DNA from: JAZDKP01 sp043802925
GTDB lineage: Bacteria > Fibrobacterota > OXYB2-FULL-49-7 > JAEUSG01
Reading direction: 5' to 3'
Assembly (NCBI GenBank): GCA_043802925.1
Contig: JAZDKP010000127.1
Span: 1 to 17,205 of the forward strand
Length of the DNA stretch: 17,205 nucleotides
Position numbers and translations under genes: made by a program. The first letter of the stretch is position 1. Each line of letters begins with the position of its first letter. Of the stretch, positions 7,017-15,345 are shown piece after piece. Below the pieces are notes generated by a model. That model made no database searches. It saw only the letters and a program-made list of their open reading frames with translations, and was not told the origin of the DNA.

Positions 7017-8561
7017 ATGAGGATGATAATCATCATCTCTTTGTTTCTTTCATTTCCCATAATGGCGCAGATCACGCTGCCGGAACCCTCTGTTATCGTG
7101 CAGCAGACCTTTAGTTATCAACCTATTGCCGGCGCCTATTCAAGAGATATTGCGGTGACGCCGGATGACAAATTTCTTGTCGTCATCTACGGTCAGATTC
7201 TGGCGACGTCCGAGAATGGCATGTCTTGGACAACTCAGAACGTGTCAAACTCCCTTACCCTCACCTATCAAACAGGCGGACACCCGGGCCATATGCACGG
7301 CACTTACGGCGATCTTAATGGAAATGTGAACTGGGTTTATACCGGCGGCTGTCAGGGAAGATTGGCCGTTCCGGTGCATAGGTACTTTGTAAGGGCAAGC
7401 TATCAGTCGGGCAGCGTATCGCTCTCAAATTGTTATTTGATTGACGACAGGATGGGCGGTTCGGAGAATTATTTCTGCAGTTACACGGGATTTGGCGGAT
7501 ATACCATCAGCGAGGACACCACGATTATTGCTTATCAATGGACGAATGGTACGGGTTATGAGAGCCCCCACGTGTTGATTACCTATAATGGAGGCCAGAC
7601 CTTTCAAGGTTTAGGCGGTGGAACGAGTCAAGTCGGTGTCGGGGAGGCTAATCCATCCGGTTGGAGCATGAACAATGCTCCTCAGGTAGTGCCGTACAAG
7701 GGTGGCGTGATGGCTATCTGGACAGAGGGGAACTATCGGTTTCGCTACAGCTATTTTAACGGAACGTCATGGAGCGCAGTGACTCCTATCGACGACGCCT
7801 ATGCAAAACGCCCAGCAAAAGACGCTGCAAATCTTCTACTTTTCAGAACAACCGCCGATGAAAGGTACGTCCACCTAATCACGCCATGCACCCAGGAAGG
7901 GACGATTGATCTTCTTGATATCCGTTGGGACGGCACGGCATGGAAAGATACAATTCTGATTTCCAGCCCTGCCTGGGCCCATCAGGTGCATAATGTTGTT
8001 AATACCGTTTGCGGTGACTGGGTATTTAATTTCTATACGTATGACGGCGCGATAAAATGCATCGCCTATAATAGCGTGGAAAACCGCTGGCTGGAACCCA
8101 GAACAATCATAGACGACAGCTGCAATAATCTGGCTTTATCGGCACCGCACGTTTCCCCTGCTGGTTATGTCCCGCTGGTATGGATGGACAAGAAATGGGA
8201 CGATGCCTCTGCTCCTGCGCCCAAGATAAAGTTCCTGAAAATACCAACGAATTTCTTGCTTCAGGGAAGCACGTCTGTTTCGAAAAGCACCTCTGCTTCC
8301 TCACCGGTTTTCTTTGCGGCGAACCATCCCAATCCTTTCAGTGCTTCAACGGTGTTGAAATATCGTCTTGCCGAAAATACCAACATTTCTCTTTCTGTTT
8401 TTGCGGCTGACGGGAAGCGTGTTGCCGTGCTGGCAGAGGGAAAACAAGCGGCGGGGGCTCACGAGGTGACCTGGAACGCCGCACATCTCGCAATAGGGGT
8501 ATATTACGCGATGCTAAAGATTGGCAACCAACAGCAGACCCTGAAGTTGTTACGCTTGTAA
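7017..8561 (+). CDS. Secreted BNR beta-propeller protein with sorting domain, lacking the N-terminal jelly roll (paralogue 2)
   Basis: 514 residues; GGAGGGG at 7006-7012 sets the start, 31 bp after the preceding stop. Seen: a signal peptide (residues 1-18, cut near MAQ); a propeller about 25-412 with Asp-box-like turns TSENGMSW (64-71) and TYNGGQTF (189-196); a final blade with VSPAGYVPLVW and IKFLKIP matching its paralogues; a short Ser/Thr linker 413-430; and a sorting domain about 431-514 (HPNPFSAS, AIGVYYAML). It lacks the roughly 180-residue jelly roll of the other three, so it is a propeller-only member. The operon position suggests it acts with the neighbouring secreted proteins at the cell surface. 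Activity unknown; no sialidase signature seen. Confidence 0.83.
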   Translation: MRMIIIISLFLSFPIMAQITLPEPSVIVQQTFSYQPIAGAYSRDIAVTPDDKFLVVIYGQILATSENGMSWTTQNVSNSLTLTYQTGGHPGHMHGTYGDLNGNVNWVYTGGCQGRLAVPVHRYFVRASYQSGSVSLSNCYLIDDRMGGSENYFCSYTGFGGYTISEDTTIIAYQWTNGTGYESPHVLITYNGGQTFQGLGGGTSQVGVGEANPSGWSMNNAPQVVPYKGGVMAIWTEGNYRFRYSYFNGTSWSAVTPIDDAYAKRPAKDAANLLLFRTTADERYVHLITPCTQEGTIDLLDIRWDGTAWKDTILISSPAWAHQVHNVVNTVCGDWVFNFYTYDGAIKCIAYNSVENRWLEPRTIIDDSCNNLALSAPHVSPAGYVPLVWMDKKWDDASAPAPKIKFLKIPTNFLLQGSTSVSKSTSASSPVFFAANHPNPFSASTVLKYRLAENTNISLSVFAADGKRVAVLAEGKQAAGAHEVTWNAAHLAIGVYYAMLKIGNQQQTLKLLRL

Positions 8562-8573
8562 CAGGAGAACAAC

Positions 8574-11516
8574 ATGAAAAGAAAATGGAAAGAGCCGGAA
8601 TATAGCGCAATTGTGGTCTTTCTTTGGATGGCTGTTTTATCACTTTCCGTCTTGTCCGCAGAGCGCCTTTTCTGCGGTTTTGAGCAAGCCGAGCTGGCCA
8701 CCTGGCCGCTGACATCCGCGGATGCCGGGGACGGTGACCTGACATATATCGGTTCCTCATCCAATCAGCCCTATGTGGCCTGGCTCACGAGCGAAAGCGC
8801 TTCCGATGTCACGCAAGGAACGCGGGCGCTTTGCCATGAAATCTGGTCAAACAACCCGGTGAGTGCGAAACTCGTCCGCTTCCAAGCCCCCCTGTGGCAG
8901 GACTGGACCTGGCTGACAAACGCGGATTATATCAACGGCGGTGGCGCCGGGGCCTGGGATTCCACGCGGACGGCATATCATGAGTATTTCGGCAATGTGG
9001 AATGGAACGCCCGGCGCATGTGTCCGCTTGTGAGCCTGATGGGTACCGTGGACCGGCTTCCGGATTCGCTTCGGGACTGGTCAGATTTCGATTGTCTTTA
9101 TATTGACGTAAAGTCGACCGCCGCCCGTATTTCGTTATGGGTCTATCTGTTCGGCAAGGACAGGCCGTCGCACCGGCGGACCTATAATGTCGATGCCGGC
9201 AATTATGTGACGCTCCGGGTGCCCATCCGGGAAATGGCCTGGGTCGGCGGGCTGGATTTGAGCAACACCAAGAATTTGCGCATCGAACTCTGCAATGCGG
9301 AAGGGCCGACCAAGATCTTCATCGACAACATCCGCCTGGCGACCGCGGACGCCACCCCCTCGCTTGCCGTGGTGAACGACACGACCCCGGTTGTGCCCTG
9401 GTTACTGACCTCTCCCCACCAGCCGCCGCGTAATCAGGCAATACCGGTCGTGGATGTGCCGACGCGTGTCACCGGTGAAATCGTTGCCTCGGCTCCGGTT
9501 ATCGTGGCCTCGACTCCCACCGGAGCCAACACGGACCGGTCAAGCGGGAACCTGGGCAATGCTATTTCTGTTTTCGACAACGACCATATCAGTCTTATTG
9601 GCGAAATGAGCGGTTATGTACCATGGGCGACCACGCTTGCCACGAACCGAGCCTGGATTGTCTCCACGGACGGCGGAGCCACCTGGCATTCGGACGGGTC
9701 ACGCACACAACCCCGCGTTTTTTCAACCACGCACCGAGGCTCCTTAAACTGCTGGGGTCAAAGCGACCTTCAGATGCGCGGTACGGACTATGTAATGCCT
9801 ATGGGGTGGTGCGGCTCTTATTCTCCAGGCAGCGGACACATGCTATATCACGAATTCTATAAGGTGGTCCCCACGAACGCGGGCTGGCAGGCCTATCCCA
9901 TGGTGGACTATACCGCTGTTCCTCAACGCTGGTCAGCCATCATCACCATGGACCAATCGAGCGGCTGTCAGAGCGGTGTCAAATTAGCCTCTCTTCCCAG
10001 CGGCCGTCTTTTTATGATCACGGCGGACTGGAATCCCAAGGCCATACTCGGCTGGGCCCTCATGTCGAGTTACAGCGACGACGGCGGCATACGCTGGCAA
10101 TTCCCGCAGGGCCGGTCCGCCCTGTATACGCCGGCAAACAGCGATCCCCACAACATCAGCGTCAACAGCAGCCCCTCCTATCTGCTTCCTTACAAACATA
10201 ATCAGGCTATGCTTTTCTACGACCAAAGCGGAATATTTTATTATTCAATACATAACGAAATTTCCTGGGGCAATTTCTCCTCATTCATGTCGAGCGGTTA
10301 TAAGCGCACCATATCCAACGGTGTTACTTACATGGACAGCACCGTGTTTCTTTGCATGAAATTGAACAGTTCTTACACCGGAGGGCCCGGCCTCTCGTTG
10401 GTCAAACGCGTGGGCAGCAACAGCGCGGCCGAGCAGGTGGTCATCCTGTCACCGACTCTCAAATACGGTAAACTAACGCAATGCGGCGAGCGGCTCTGGT
10501 TCACCTGGGTCGACACCGCGGCGAACGCCATTTACGCCAAGAAATATTTTATCCGTTCCAACACCTGGAGCGATTCCATCAAGTTGGTGCAGGCAACCGG
10601 TAAAATCCGCGGCACGATTGTCTCGACCGTTTCTCCCCCGGCGTTTGTCCCGCTCGGTTGGTACGAGCAGGACGTGTCGGATGTGAAAATCAAGTTCCTA
10701 CGAGTTCCTATCGATTCCACCGAAAAGGCCATGGACACTGACTTCGACGGCCTGGACGACGCGGTCGAAGTCCAGTACGGGTGCGTAGTGGGCAACCCTG
10801 ACACCGATGGCGACGGCCTTTGGGACGGCCAGGAGGTCACGCTGCTCGGCACCAATCCGAACAACACGGACTCCGACAACGACAACGACAATGACGCCGT
10901 GGAACTGTATCACTATACCGATCCAACGAACGCGGCCTCCAACGTGTCGGGTAATACTGCACCGTCGGTGGATGTGGTGCGCACTGTCACGAGCAGGGAT
11001 GTCCGCCTGGACGCCGGCAATACCTCGGATGCGCAATCGGATTTTCTGCGCTATTTCTGGGACATTCGAGATGCGGACGGAAACGACCATTACGTGGAGG
11101 GCTCCCGCGTGAGCCTGACCACCGGGCTTCTGGGATACCGGCTGACCGTGGACGACGGCCAGGGCCATCAGAGTGTGGTGGAATACGGTACTGCGCCCGA
11201 CTCAACTTGGGTGCCATCGGCTGGAAAAGAAGGCTCCCGGGTCCTGCTCCCCCATCGTTGCGAGCTGACGGTCAGCCCCAACCCTTCGAATAACATTGGC
11301 ATGATTCGCTTTTCTCTGCCTGAGAAGGGAAAGACCGCTCTGGCGGTATACGATCTCCGGGGCCGTTTGATCAAACAGCTTCTTTCGGAACGGGAAATGC
11401 AGGCCGGGCGGCACGTCTTTGCGTTCAGAGGGAGCACGTATGCAACGGGCGTCTATTTTCTCCGGCTCACATCTGGCAAAACAAATTTAACAAAGAAAAT
11501 CATCGTGTTGCGCTAA
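8574..11516 (+). CDS. Large secreted jelly-roll/BNR propeller protein with TSP3-like repeats, PKD-like domain and sorting domain (paralogue 3)
   Basis: 980 residues; AGGAG at 8563-8567, 12 bp after the previous stop. Order seen: signal peptide with hydrophobic core 11-28; jelly roll about 30-258 (ends KIFIDNIRLAT); propeller about 295-715 with Asp boxes STDGGATW (364-371) and SYSDDGGIRW (499-508); last blade VSPPAFVPLGW and IKFLRVP. Calcium-binding thrombospondin type 3-like repeats follow at about 720-785 (DTDFDGLDD, DTDGDGLWD), then a PKD-like domain about 796-872 (YFWDIRD, LTVDDGQG) and a PNP sorting domain about 896-980 ending KKIIVLR. TSP3/PKD spacers commonly hold catalytic domains away from the surface. 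In the third calcium repeat the usual DGL is replaced by a DNDNDND run (DNA repeat at 10875-10895). Probably cell-surface anchored or released by T9SS. Substrate unknown. Confidence 0.85.
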   Translation: MKRKWKEPEYSAIVVFLWMAVLSLSVLSAERLFCGFEQAELATWPLTSADAGDGDLTYIGSSSNQPYVAWLTSESASDVTQGTRALCHEIWSNNPVSAKLVRFQAPLWQDWTWLTNADYINGGGAGAWDSTRTAYHEYFGNVEWNARRMCPLVSLMGTVDRLPDSLRDWSDFDCLYIDVKSTAARISLWVYLFGKDRPSHRRTYNVDAGNYVTLRVPIREMAWVGGLDLSNTKNLRIELCNAEGPTKIFIDNIRLATADATPSLAVVNDTTPVVPWLLTSPHQPPRNQAIPVVDVPTRVTGEIVASAPVIVASTPTGANTDRSSGNLGNAISVFDNDHISLIGEMSGYVPWATTLATNRAWIVSTDGGATWHSDGSRTQPRVFSTTHRGSLNCWGQSDLQMRGTDYVMPMGWCGSYSPGSGHMLYHEFYKVVPTNAGWQAYPMVDYTAVPQRWSAIITMDQSSGCQSGVKLASLPSGRLFMITADWNPKAILGWALMSSYSDDGGIRWQFPQGRSALYTPANSDPHNISVNSSPSYLLPYKHNQAMLFYDQSGIFYYSIHNEISWGNFSSFMSSGYKRTISNGVTYMDSTVFLCMKLNSSYTGGPGLSLVKRVGSNSAAEQVVILSPTLKYGKLTQCGERLWFTWVDTAANAIYAKKYFIRSNTWSDSIKLVQATGKIRGTIVSTVSPPAFVPLGWYEQDVSDVKIKFLRVPIDSTEKAMDTDFDGLDDAVEVQYGCVVGNPDTDGDGLWDGQEVTLLGTNPNNTDSDNDNDNDAVELYHYTDPTNAASNVSGNTAPSVDVVRTVTSRDVRLDAGNTSDAQSDFLRYFWDIRDADGNDHYVEGSRVSLTTGLLGYRLTVDDGQGHQSVVEYGTAPDSTWVPSAGKEGSRVLLPHRCELTVSPNPSNNIGMIRFSLPEKGKTALAVYDLRGRLIKQLLSEREMQAGRHVFAFRGSTYATGVYFLRLTSGKTNLTKKIIVLR
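10875..10895 (+). repeat. GACAAC microsatellite in the TSP3-like region
   Basis: GACAAC at 10875-10880 and 10881-10886, then GACAAT 10887-10892 and GAC. It encodes DNDNDND. It looks like replication slippage within a calcium-loop coding repeat and stays in frame. Confidence 0.5.
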
Positions 11517-11536
11517 ACAATAACGAGGAAATCATC

Positions 11537-12838
11537 ATGAATAATAATGACGGAAAAAGAATAGGGCCCGATGTTCATTTAAACCTGAACGTGCGGGGCC
11601 TTTCGAAATCGGCGACATTGGCCATTAACGAAATGAGCAAAAGCCTGATGCGCGAAGGCCGGCGTGTATATAAATTCGGATTCGGCCAGTCCCCTTTTCC
11701 TGTGCCGCCCTCGGTGGTTTCCGCACTTCAAGCCAATGCATACCAGAAGGACTATCTTCCCGTCGCGGGTCTTGAACCATTACGAGAGGCCGTGGCCGGT
11801 TATTACCGACGCACCCAGTCCCTGTCATTCAACGATGATAATATTCTCATCGGGCCAGGCTCAAAAGAACTCATGTTCCTTCTCCAGTTTTGTTATTACG
11901 GGGATCTCGTCCTTCCCACGCCGGCCTGGGTCTCTTATGCCCCCCAGGCCGCTATTCTCGGCAGGCGCATATGCTATCTTCCCACTTGCGCGAAAGACCG
12001 TTTTTGTCTAAAGCCTGAAGCATTGGCAACCATGTGCGCCGGGGATCCGAAATGCCCCAGGCTGCTTGTCCTGAATTATCCGTCCAACCCGGCCGGTACC
12101 ACTTATTCGGCGGACGAACTCAAGGCCCTTGCCCGTGTGGCCCGTCGATACAAAATGCTCATTCTTTCTGACGAAATTTACGGGGAGTTCCATTATTCGG
12201 GTCCGCACGTTTCCATTGCGCGGTTTTATCCGGAAGGAACCATCATTTCCAGCGGATTATCAAAGTGGTGCGGCGCAGGCGGCTGGCGCCTGGGCACGTT
12301 TGCCTTTCCAAAAGCGCTGGAATGGCTGAGAAATGCCATGACCGCAGTGGCAAGCGAGACCTATACCTCCGTCTCTGCGCCCATTCAGTACGCAGCCATT
12401 AACGCCTTCCAAGGCGGGCCCGAGATAGAGGAATACCTGGCCCAATCCAGGCGCGTGTTGAAAACATTGGGCAACCATGTGGCGGGTGTTCTTACCAAAC
12501 ACGGCGTGCAGGTGATCCAGCCATCCGGCGCTTTTTACCTGTTTCCCGACTTTTCATCATGCAAACGCGTTAAGAGAGAAAAAGGCGGCTTGTCAAGTAA
12601 GGATTTATGCAATAGAATTCTGAAGGATACCGGGGTGGCCCTTCTTCCCGGCAGTGATTTCGGACGGTCGGCCAATGAATTGACGGCCCGCCTTGCTTAT
12701 GTTAATTTCGATGGCACTCAGGCGCTTGCCGGTGCCTCCCGGGTGCCTCTCAATAAACCCCTGGGCAGGGATTTTCTGGAAACGTATTGTTCCGACTGTT
12801 TGCAGGGTATCCAGTGCCTATGCAAATGGCTGGAATGA
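11537..12838 (+). CDS. Class I/II (fold type I) PLP-dependent aminotransferase
   Basis: 433 residues, a normal length, with no signal peptide: cytosolic. The Shine-Dalgarno CGAGGAA (11524-11530) and a 20-bp gap put it in the operon of the secreted proteins. Seen: YLPVAGLEPLREAV (73-86), the substrate-loop region of this family; NYPSNPAG with the PLP-contacting Asn184; SDEIYGEF with Asp212 (pyridine N) and Tyr215; SSGLSK with Schiff-base Lys243; GGWRLG with phosphate-binding Arg251; and Arg385 in TARLAY, the usual alpha-carboxylate contact. All catalytic residues are present, so it should be active and transfer an amino group to or from an alpha-keto acid. Which amino acid cannot be read from motifs. 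It is not of the DegT/sugar aminotransferase family, so a direct role in amino-sugar synthesis is unlikely. Convergent with the gene at 12872-15214. Confidence 0.92.
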   Translation: MNNNDGKRIGPDVHLNLNVRGLSKSATLAINEMSKSLMREGRRVYKFGFGQSPFPVPPSVVSALQANAYQKDYLPVAGLEPLREAVAGYYRRTQSLSFNDDNILIGPGSKELMFLLQFCYYGDLVLPTPAWVSYAPQAAILGRRICYLPTCAKDRFCLKPEALATMCAGDPKCPRLLVLNYPSNPAGTTYSADELKALARVARRYKMLILSDEIYGEFHYSGPHVSIARFYPEGTIISSGLSKWCGAGGWRLGTFAFPKALEWLRNAMTAVASETYTSVSAPIQYAAINAFQGGPEIEEYLAQSRRVLKTLGNHVAGVLTKHGVQVIQPSGAFYLFPDFSSCKRVKREKGGLSSKDLCNRILKDTGVALLPGSDFGRSANELTARLAYVNFDGTQALAGASRVPLNKPLGRDFLETYCSDCLQGIQCLCKWLE

Positions 12839-12850
12839 TTACAAACAAAC

Positions 12851-12871
12851 CGGTATAGACACCTCTATCCG
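12851..12871. terminator. Possible bidirectional hairpin between convergent genes
   Basis: CGG-(T)-ATAGA, loop CACC, TCTAT-CCG gives an 8-bp stem with one bulge. It fills the space between the stops of the aminotransferase (12838) and the minus-strand secreted protein (12872). There is no U-tract on either side, so intrinsic termination is uncertain. Confidence 0.3.
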
Positions 12872-15214
12872 CTATCGCATGACAATGACGTTCTTCGTCT
12901 CTGCGTATTTTCCGCTTTCCAGCCGGAGGCAGTAAACGCCCGCCGGTATCCTGGAATCGAATGGGCAGAGGATGCGGTGCTTTCCCTTTCCGTACGTACC
13001 CGAGGCCAGGGTTGACAGCAGTTTCCCGTTCAGGCTGTAAAGGCGAAGCTCCATCTTCCGCGGGGATTCCAAAATAAAGGCAACGGTGGTGGCCGCAGAC
13101 GCGGGATTCGGATAGCTTTGCAGGAGCTCAAACTTTACGGCTTTTCCCCTTGAACGTTCAACCTTTATGAAGCCGCTGTCGGCCGTTGGAATCTTGGCCA
13201 CTTTGATCCAGTTTAAATAGCTCGGCGTGCCGTAAAGATTATAGGCCCAAGCGATTGGGACAAAGTTCGGCGGTGCAAACATATCCGTTGTCAGTTGGCA
13301 CATTCCGGGTTCGTGTGAAAGAGCCTGGATGGGCCCCCATGTTTTGTTCGTCAAGTCGTAAATCGTGTAGTTTATCGAATAATACCAGCTTGTCCCGCTG
13401 TCGACCCGTTCCTGCCATATATCGACCAGTTTGTTCCCGCTCAATGAAAGCACCCTTCCCTGACCGCCGGGCGGAGTGATATCTTGCGCGTTTGCGCCGC
13501 TCACATAGCGGTAAACCCGGTTGTTATTATCGGTAATGTAAACGGTGTCATCCGTTGATCCCGCGGTCAGGGCGGCGAACGGCACAGAGCCGGAAGCGTC
13601 CAATATGCGCACGGGAGTGGACCATTGCCCGTTTTCGAAATATGAAAAGCGTAGGAATTCGCTGTTATCCGCGAAAAGACAGCCTACCGAGCCTTTGTAA
13701 TGAACCAAAAGGGGACGGGTCCGGTTGATTGAGGAGGAAATGGTGCCGAGACATGAGGCCGAATTGAAACTCCATGCGGGCGAATTATCGATCCAGGCCG
13801 GGACACCGACATTGTACCCCTGTCGTACGCCGTAAGTGCGCTCTTTCTCCACATCCTTCAGCAACGACGCATCGCTCGTACGCCATGTGGCCCCATCATC
13901 ATCGGAATAGGAGGCACGAAGCCAAAATTGACCGTTAAACCCTGTTTCATTGTCCGCGACCCAGATGCGCCCGTTATCCAGCCTTATCATGTTCACCATG
14001 ACTTCCGGGCAATGATAGGAATTCGGCGTAAACATGGCGGGGGCGCACTTGTCCCAGCTGGTGCCATTGAACTTTAAATACCGGAAAAACATAGCGGTTG
14101 GAGAAGCCTCGCCTGCGCATTGGCCCACATAAACACTCATTAAATCGGGTCCGGCGCCGCTCCCCATGGCGCTTCTGGCCATGGCCCCTGACTCGTGGCT
14201 TACATCGGACGCAAGATTTTTTTTGTTGAGAAGATTCGTCCAGGTCTTGCCGCCGTCTCCGGTTTTGATGACCCTGGCGCAACCGAGATCAACCACCATG
14301 TTGTTGTCGTCCGCCGCATGAATCGCGTAAGGGTTTGCAACAAAAAGATTGGCCGTGGGATTAAAATACCAGACATTATGGGAATCAATCCGGACCGTAT
14401 CCAGTTTTTGCTGGAACAGGGTGCCGCTGTAAGGAGCCGTCCATGTCGGGGTGGAATACGGGAGCTCCTGGATGTCACAAAATGGCGAATTATCGGTTAA
14501 GACTGGAAGTGCTGACGGATCCGTTGCCCCGGGTTGCAACAACCGCATGTTGTCTAAAAGTAGTTTTTGCTCGCGATTGCCGTAAAAATGAATGACACTG
14601 ATAAACATATTCGCCATGTTTCCGAGATTCAGGCGCCGCACCTTTAGCGTATCAACACCCCATTTGGCGATGTTGCCGGATGAAAGGGGAATGTTGACCT
14701 GCGCATTTGCCGCAGCGAGGTTATATTCAAGGGTGACCCAGTTGCCGGCAGGCACAGAGTATTGCCGGGTTATAACTGGAGAGCTTAAAGGGTCGCTTAG
14801 CATGACCAAAACCAGACAGGAATCCGTGACGCTTTTGATATCCACGCGTAAACGGTCGTAGCCGCTCCAATTTGTCGGAAACCATTGCTGAAAGTGCCGA
14901 TACGTACTGAAAACCAAACTGGATCCGGAATAGAATAGATTCTGGTTCGTTGGGAACGAGGAGCTTACCAGGTAGGTCGCCACAGAATAGGCCGAAAAAC
15001 TGCGGCCAAGGGCCCATACGCCATCCGTAACATCTCCCTGGCAAATGGTGTCGATGCCATTAATGCTGCCGCCTGGCGGATTTCCGGTCCATCCCCATGC
15101 TTGCATTTGACTCGATTCAAAGCTCGAAAGAGATAATATGTTTTGCGCATAAAGGCAGAAAGGAAGGGCAAGAAAAAGAATAATCAAAAAGATGGCCCTG
15201 AGTTTTGACGGCAT
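12872..15214 (-). CDS. Secreted jelly-roll/BNR propeller protein with sorting domain, opposite strand (paralogue 4)
   Basis: 780 residues from the ATG at 15214, chosen over the in-frame ATG at 15229 because AAAGGGGA (15219-15226) sits just before the second ATG. Seen (numbering from 15214): signal peptide 1-23 (ALPFCLYAQ); jelly roll about 28-228 (NWSGYDRLRVDIKS, KLLLDNMRL); propeller about 250-678 with Asp boxes KTGDGGKTW (317-325) and SYSDDDGATW (435-444); last blade FAPPNFVPIAW; sorting domain about 692-780 (SYPNPASAATTV, PAGVYCLRL, VIVMR). It shares with paralogue 1 a region of the form SP-x5-FR-x4-F-(D/N)GT-x-W followed by NGRIW, so these two look closest by eye despite opposite strands. 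Same presumed role: surface or extracellular glycan interaction or processing. No catalytic signature recognised. A promoter may lie in 15284-15313. Confidence 0.85.
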   Translation of the reverse strand: MPSKLRAIFLIILFLALPFCLYAQNILSLSSFESSQMQAWGWTGNPPGGSINGIDTICQGDVTDGVWALGRSFSAYSVATYLVSSSFPTNQNLFYSGSSLVFSTYRHFQQWFPTNWSGYDRLRVDIKSVTDSCLVLVMLSDPLSSPVITRQYSVPAGNWVTLEYNLAAANAQVNIPLSSGNIAKWGVDTLKVRRLNLGNMANMFISVIHFYGNREQKLLLDNMRLLQPGATDPSALPVLTDNSPFCDIQELPYSTPTWTAPYSGTLFQQKLDTVRIDSHNVWYFNPTANLFVANPYAIHAADDNNMVVDLGCARVIKTGDGGKTWTNLLNKKNLASDVSHESGAMARSAMGSGAGPDLMSVYVGQCAGEASPTAMFFRYLKFNGTSWDKCAPAMFTPNSYHCPEVMVNMIRLDNGRIWVADNETGFNGQFWLRASYSDDDGATWRTSDASLLKDVEKERTYGVRQGYNVGVPAWIDNSPAWSFNSASCLGTISSSINRTRPLLVHYKGSVGCLFADNSEFLRFSYFENGQWSTPVRILDASGSVPFAALTAGSTDDTVYITDNNNRVYRYVSGANAQDITPPGGQGRVLSLSGNKLVDIWQERVDSGTSWYYSINYTIYDLTNKTWGPIQALSHEPGMCQLTTDMFAPPNFVPIAWAYNLYGTPSYLNWIKVAKIPTADSGFIKVERSRGKAVKFELLQSYPNPASAATTVAFILESPRKMELRLYSLNGKLLSTLASGTYGKGKHRILCPFDSRIPAGVYCLRLESGKYAETKNVIVMR

Positions 15215-15218
15215 ATCG

Positions 15219-15226
15219 TCCCCTTT
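15219..15226 (-). promoter_or_regulatory. Ribosome binding site that fixes the start at 15214
   Basis: Read on the minus strand as AAAGGGGA, four bases before the ATG at 15214. The upstream in-frame ATG at 15229 has no purine-rich tract before it and would place the charged residues KGDD in front of the signal peptide. Confidence 0.65.
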
Positions 15227-15283
15227 CATTGACTACCCAATGATAGTTTCGGCGCGTTCTTGAGTGAAGGCCCGTTTTTATTT

Positions 15284-15313
15284 AAATTAACCTCATGCTG
15301 CATTTCCTGTCAA
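15284..15313 (-). promoter_or_regulatory. Possible promoter for the minus-strand secreted protein
   Basis: In the 131-bp gap 15215-15345, a perfect TTGACA (15308-15313, minus strand) is followed after 18 bp by TAATTT (15284-15289), a poor -10. No GTATGAC word occurs in this gap, so this gene probably does not share the operator of the plus-strand operon. I see nothing else in the gap. Confidence 0.25.
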
Positions 15314-15345
15314 GCAAAGCTGCAATGCCGGGCGTCGAACTTAAA

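Noticed and set aside
10698..11168. Minus-strand open frame across the TSP3/PKD region
   Set aside because: It is a shadow of the repetitive Asp-rich coding sequence with Val/Ile-rich low complexity and no start context.
11537..12838. Sugar aminotransferase for amino-sugar synthesis
   Set aside because: Its motifs are those of the class I/II amino-acid family, not the DegT/DnrJ/EryC1 family.
4718..15214. Naming the propeller proteins sialidases
   Set aside because: Asp boxes are shared by many propellers; I could not find the FRIP/YRIP arginine or the other catalytic residues of sialidases.
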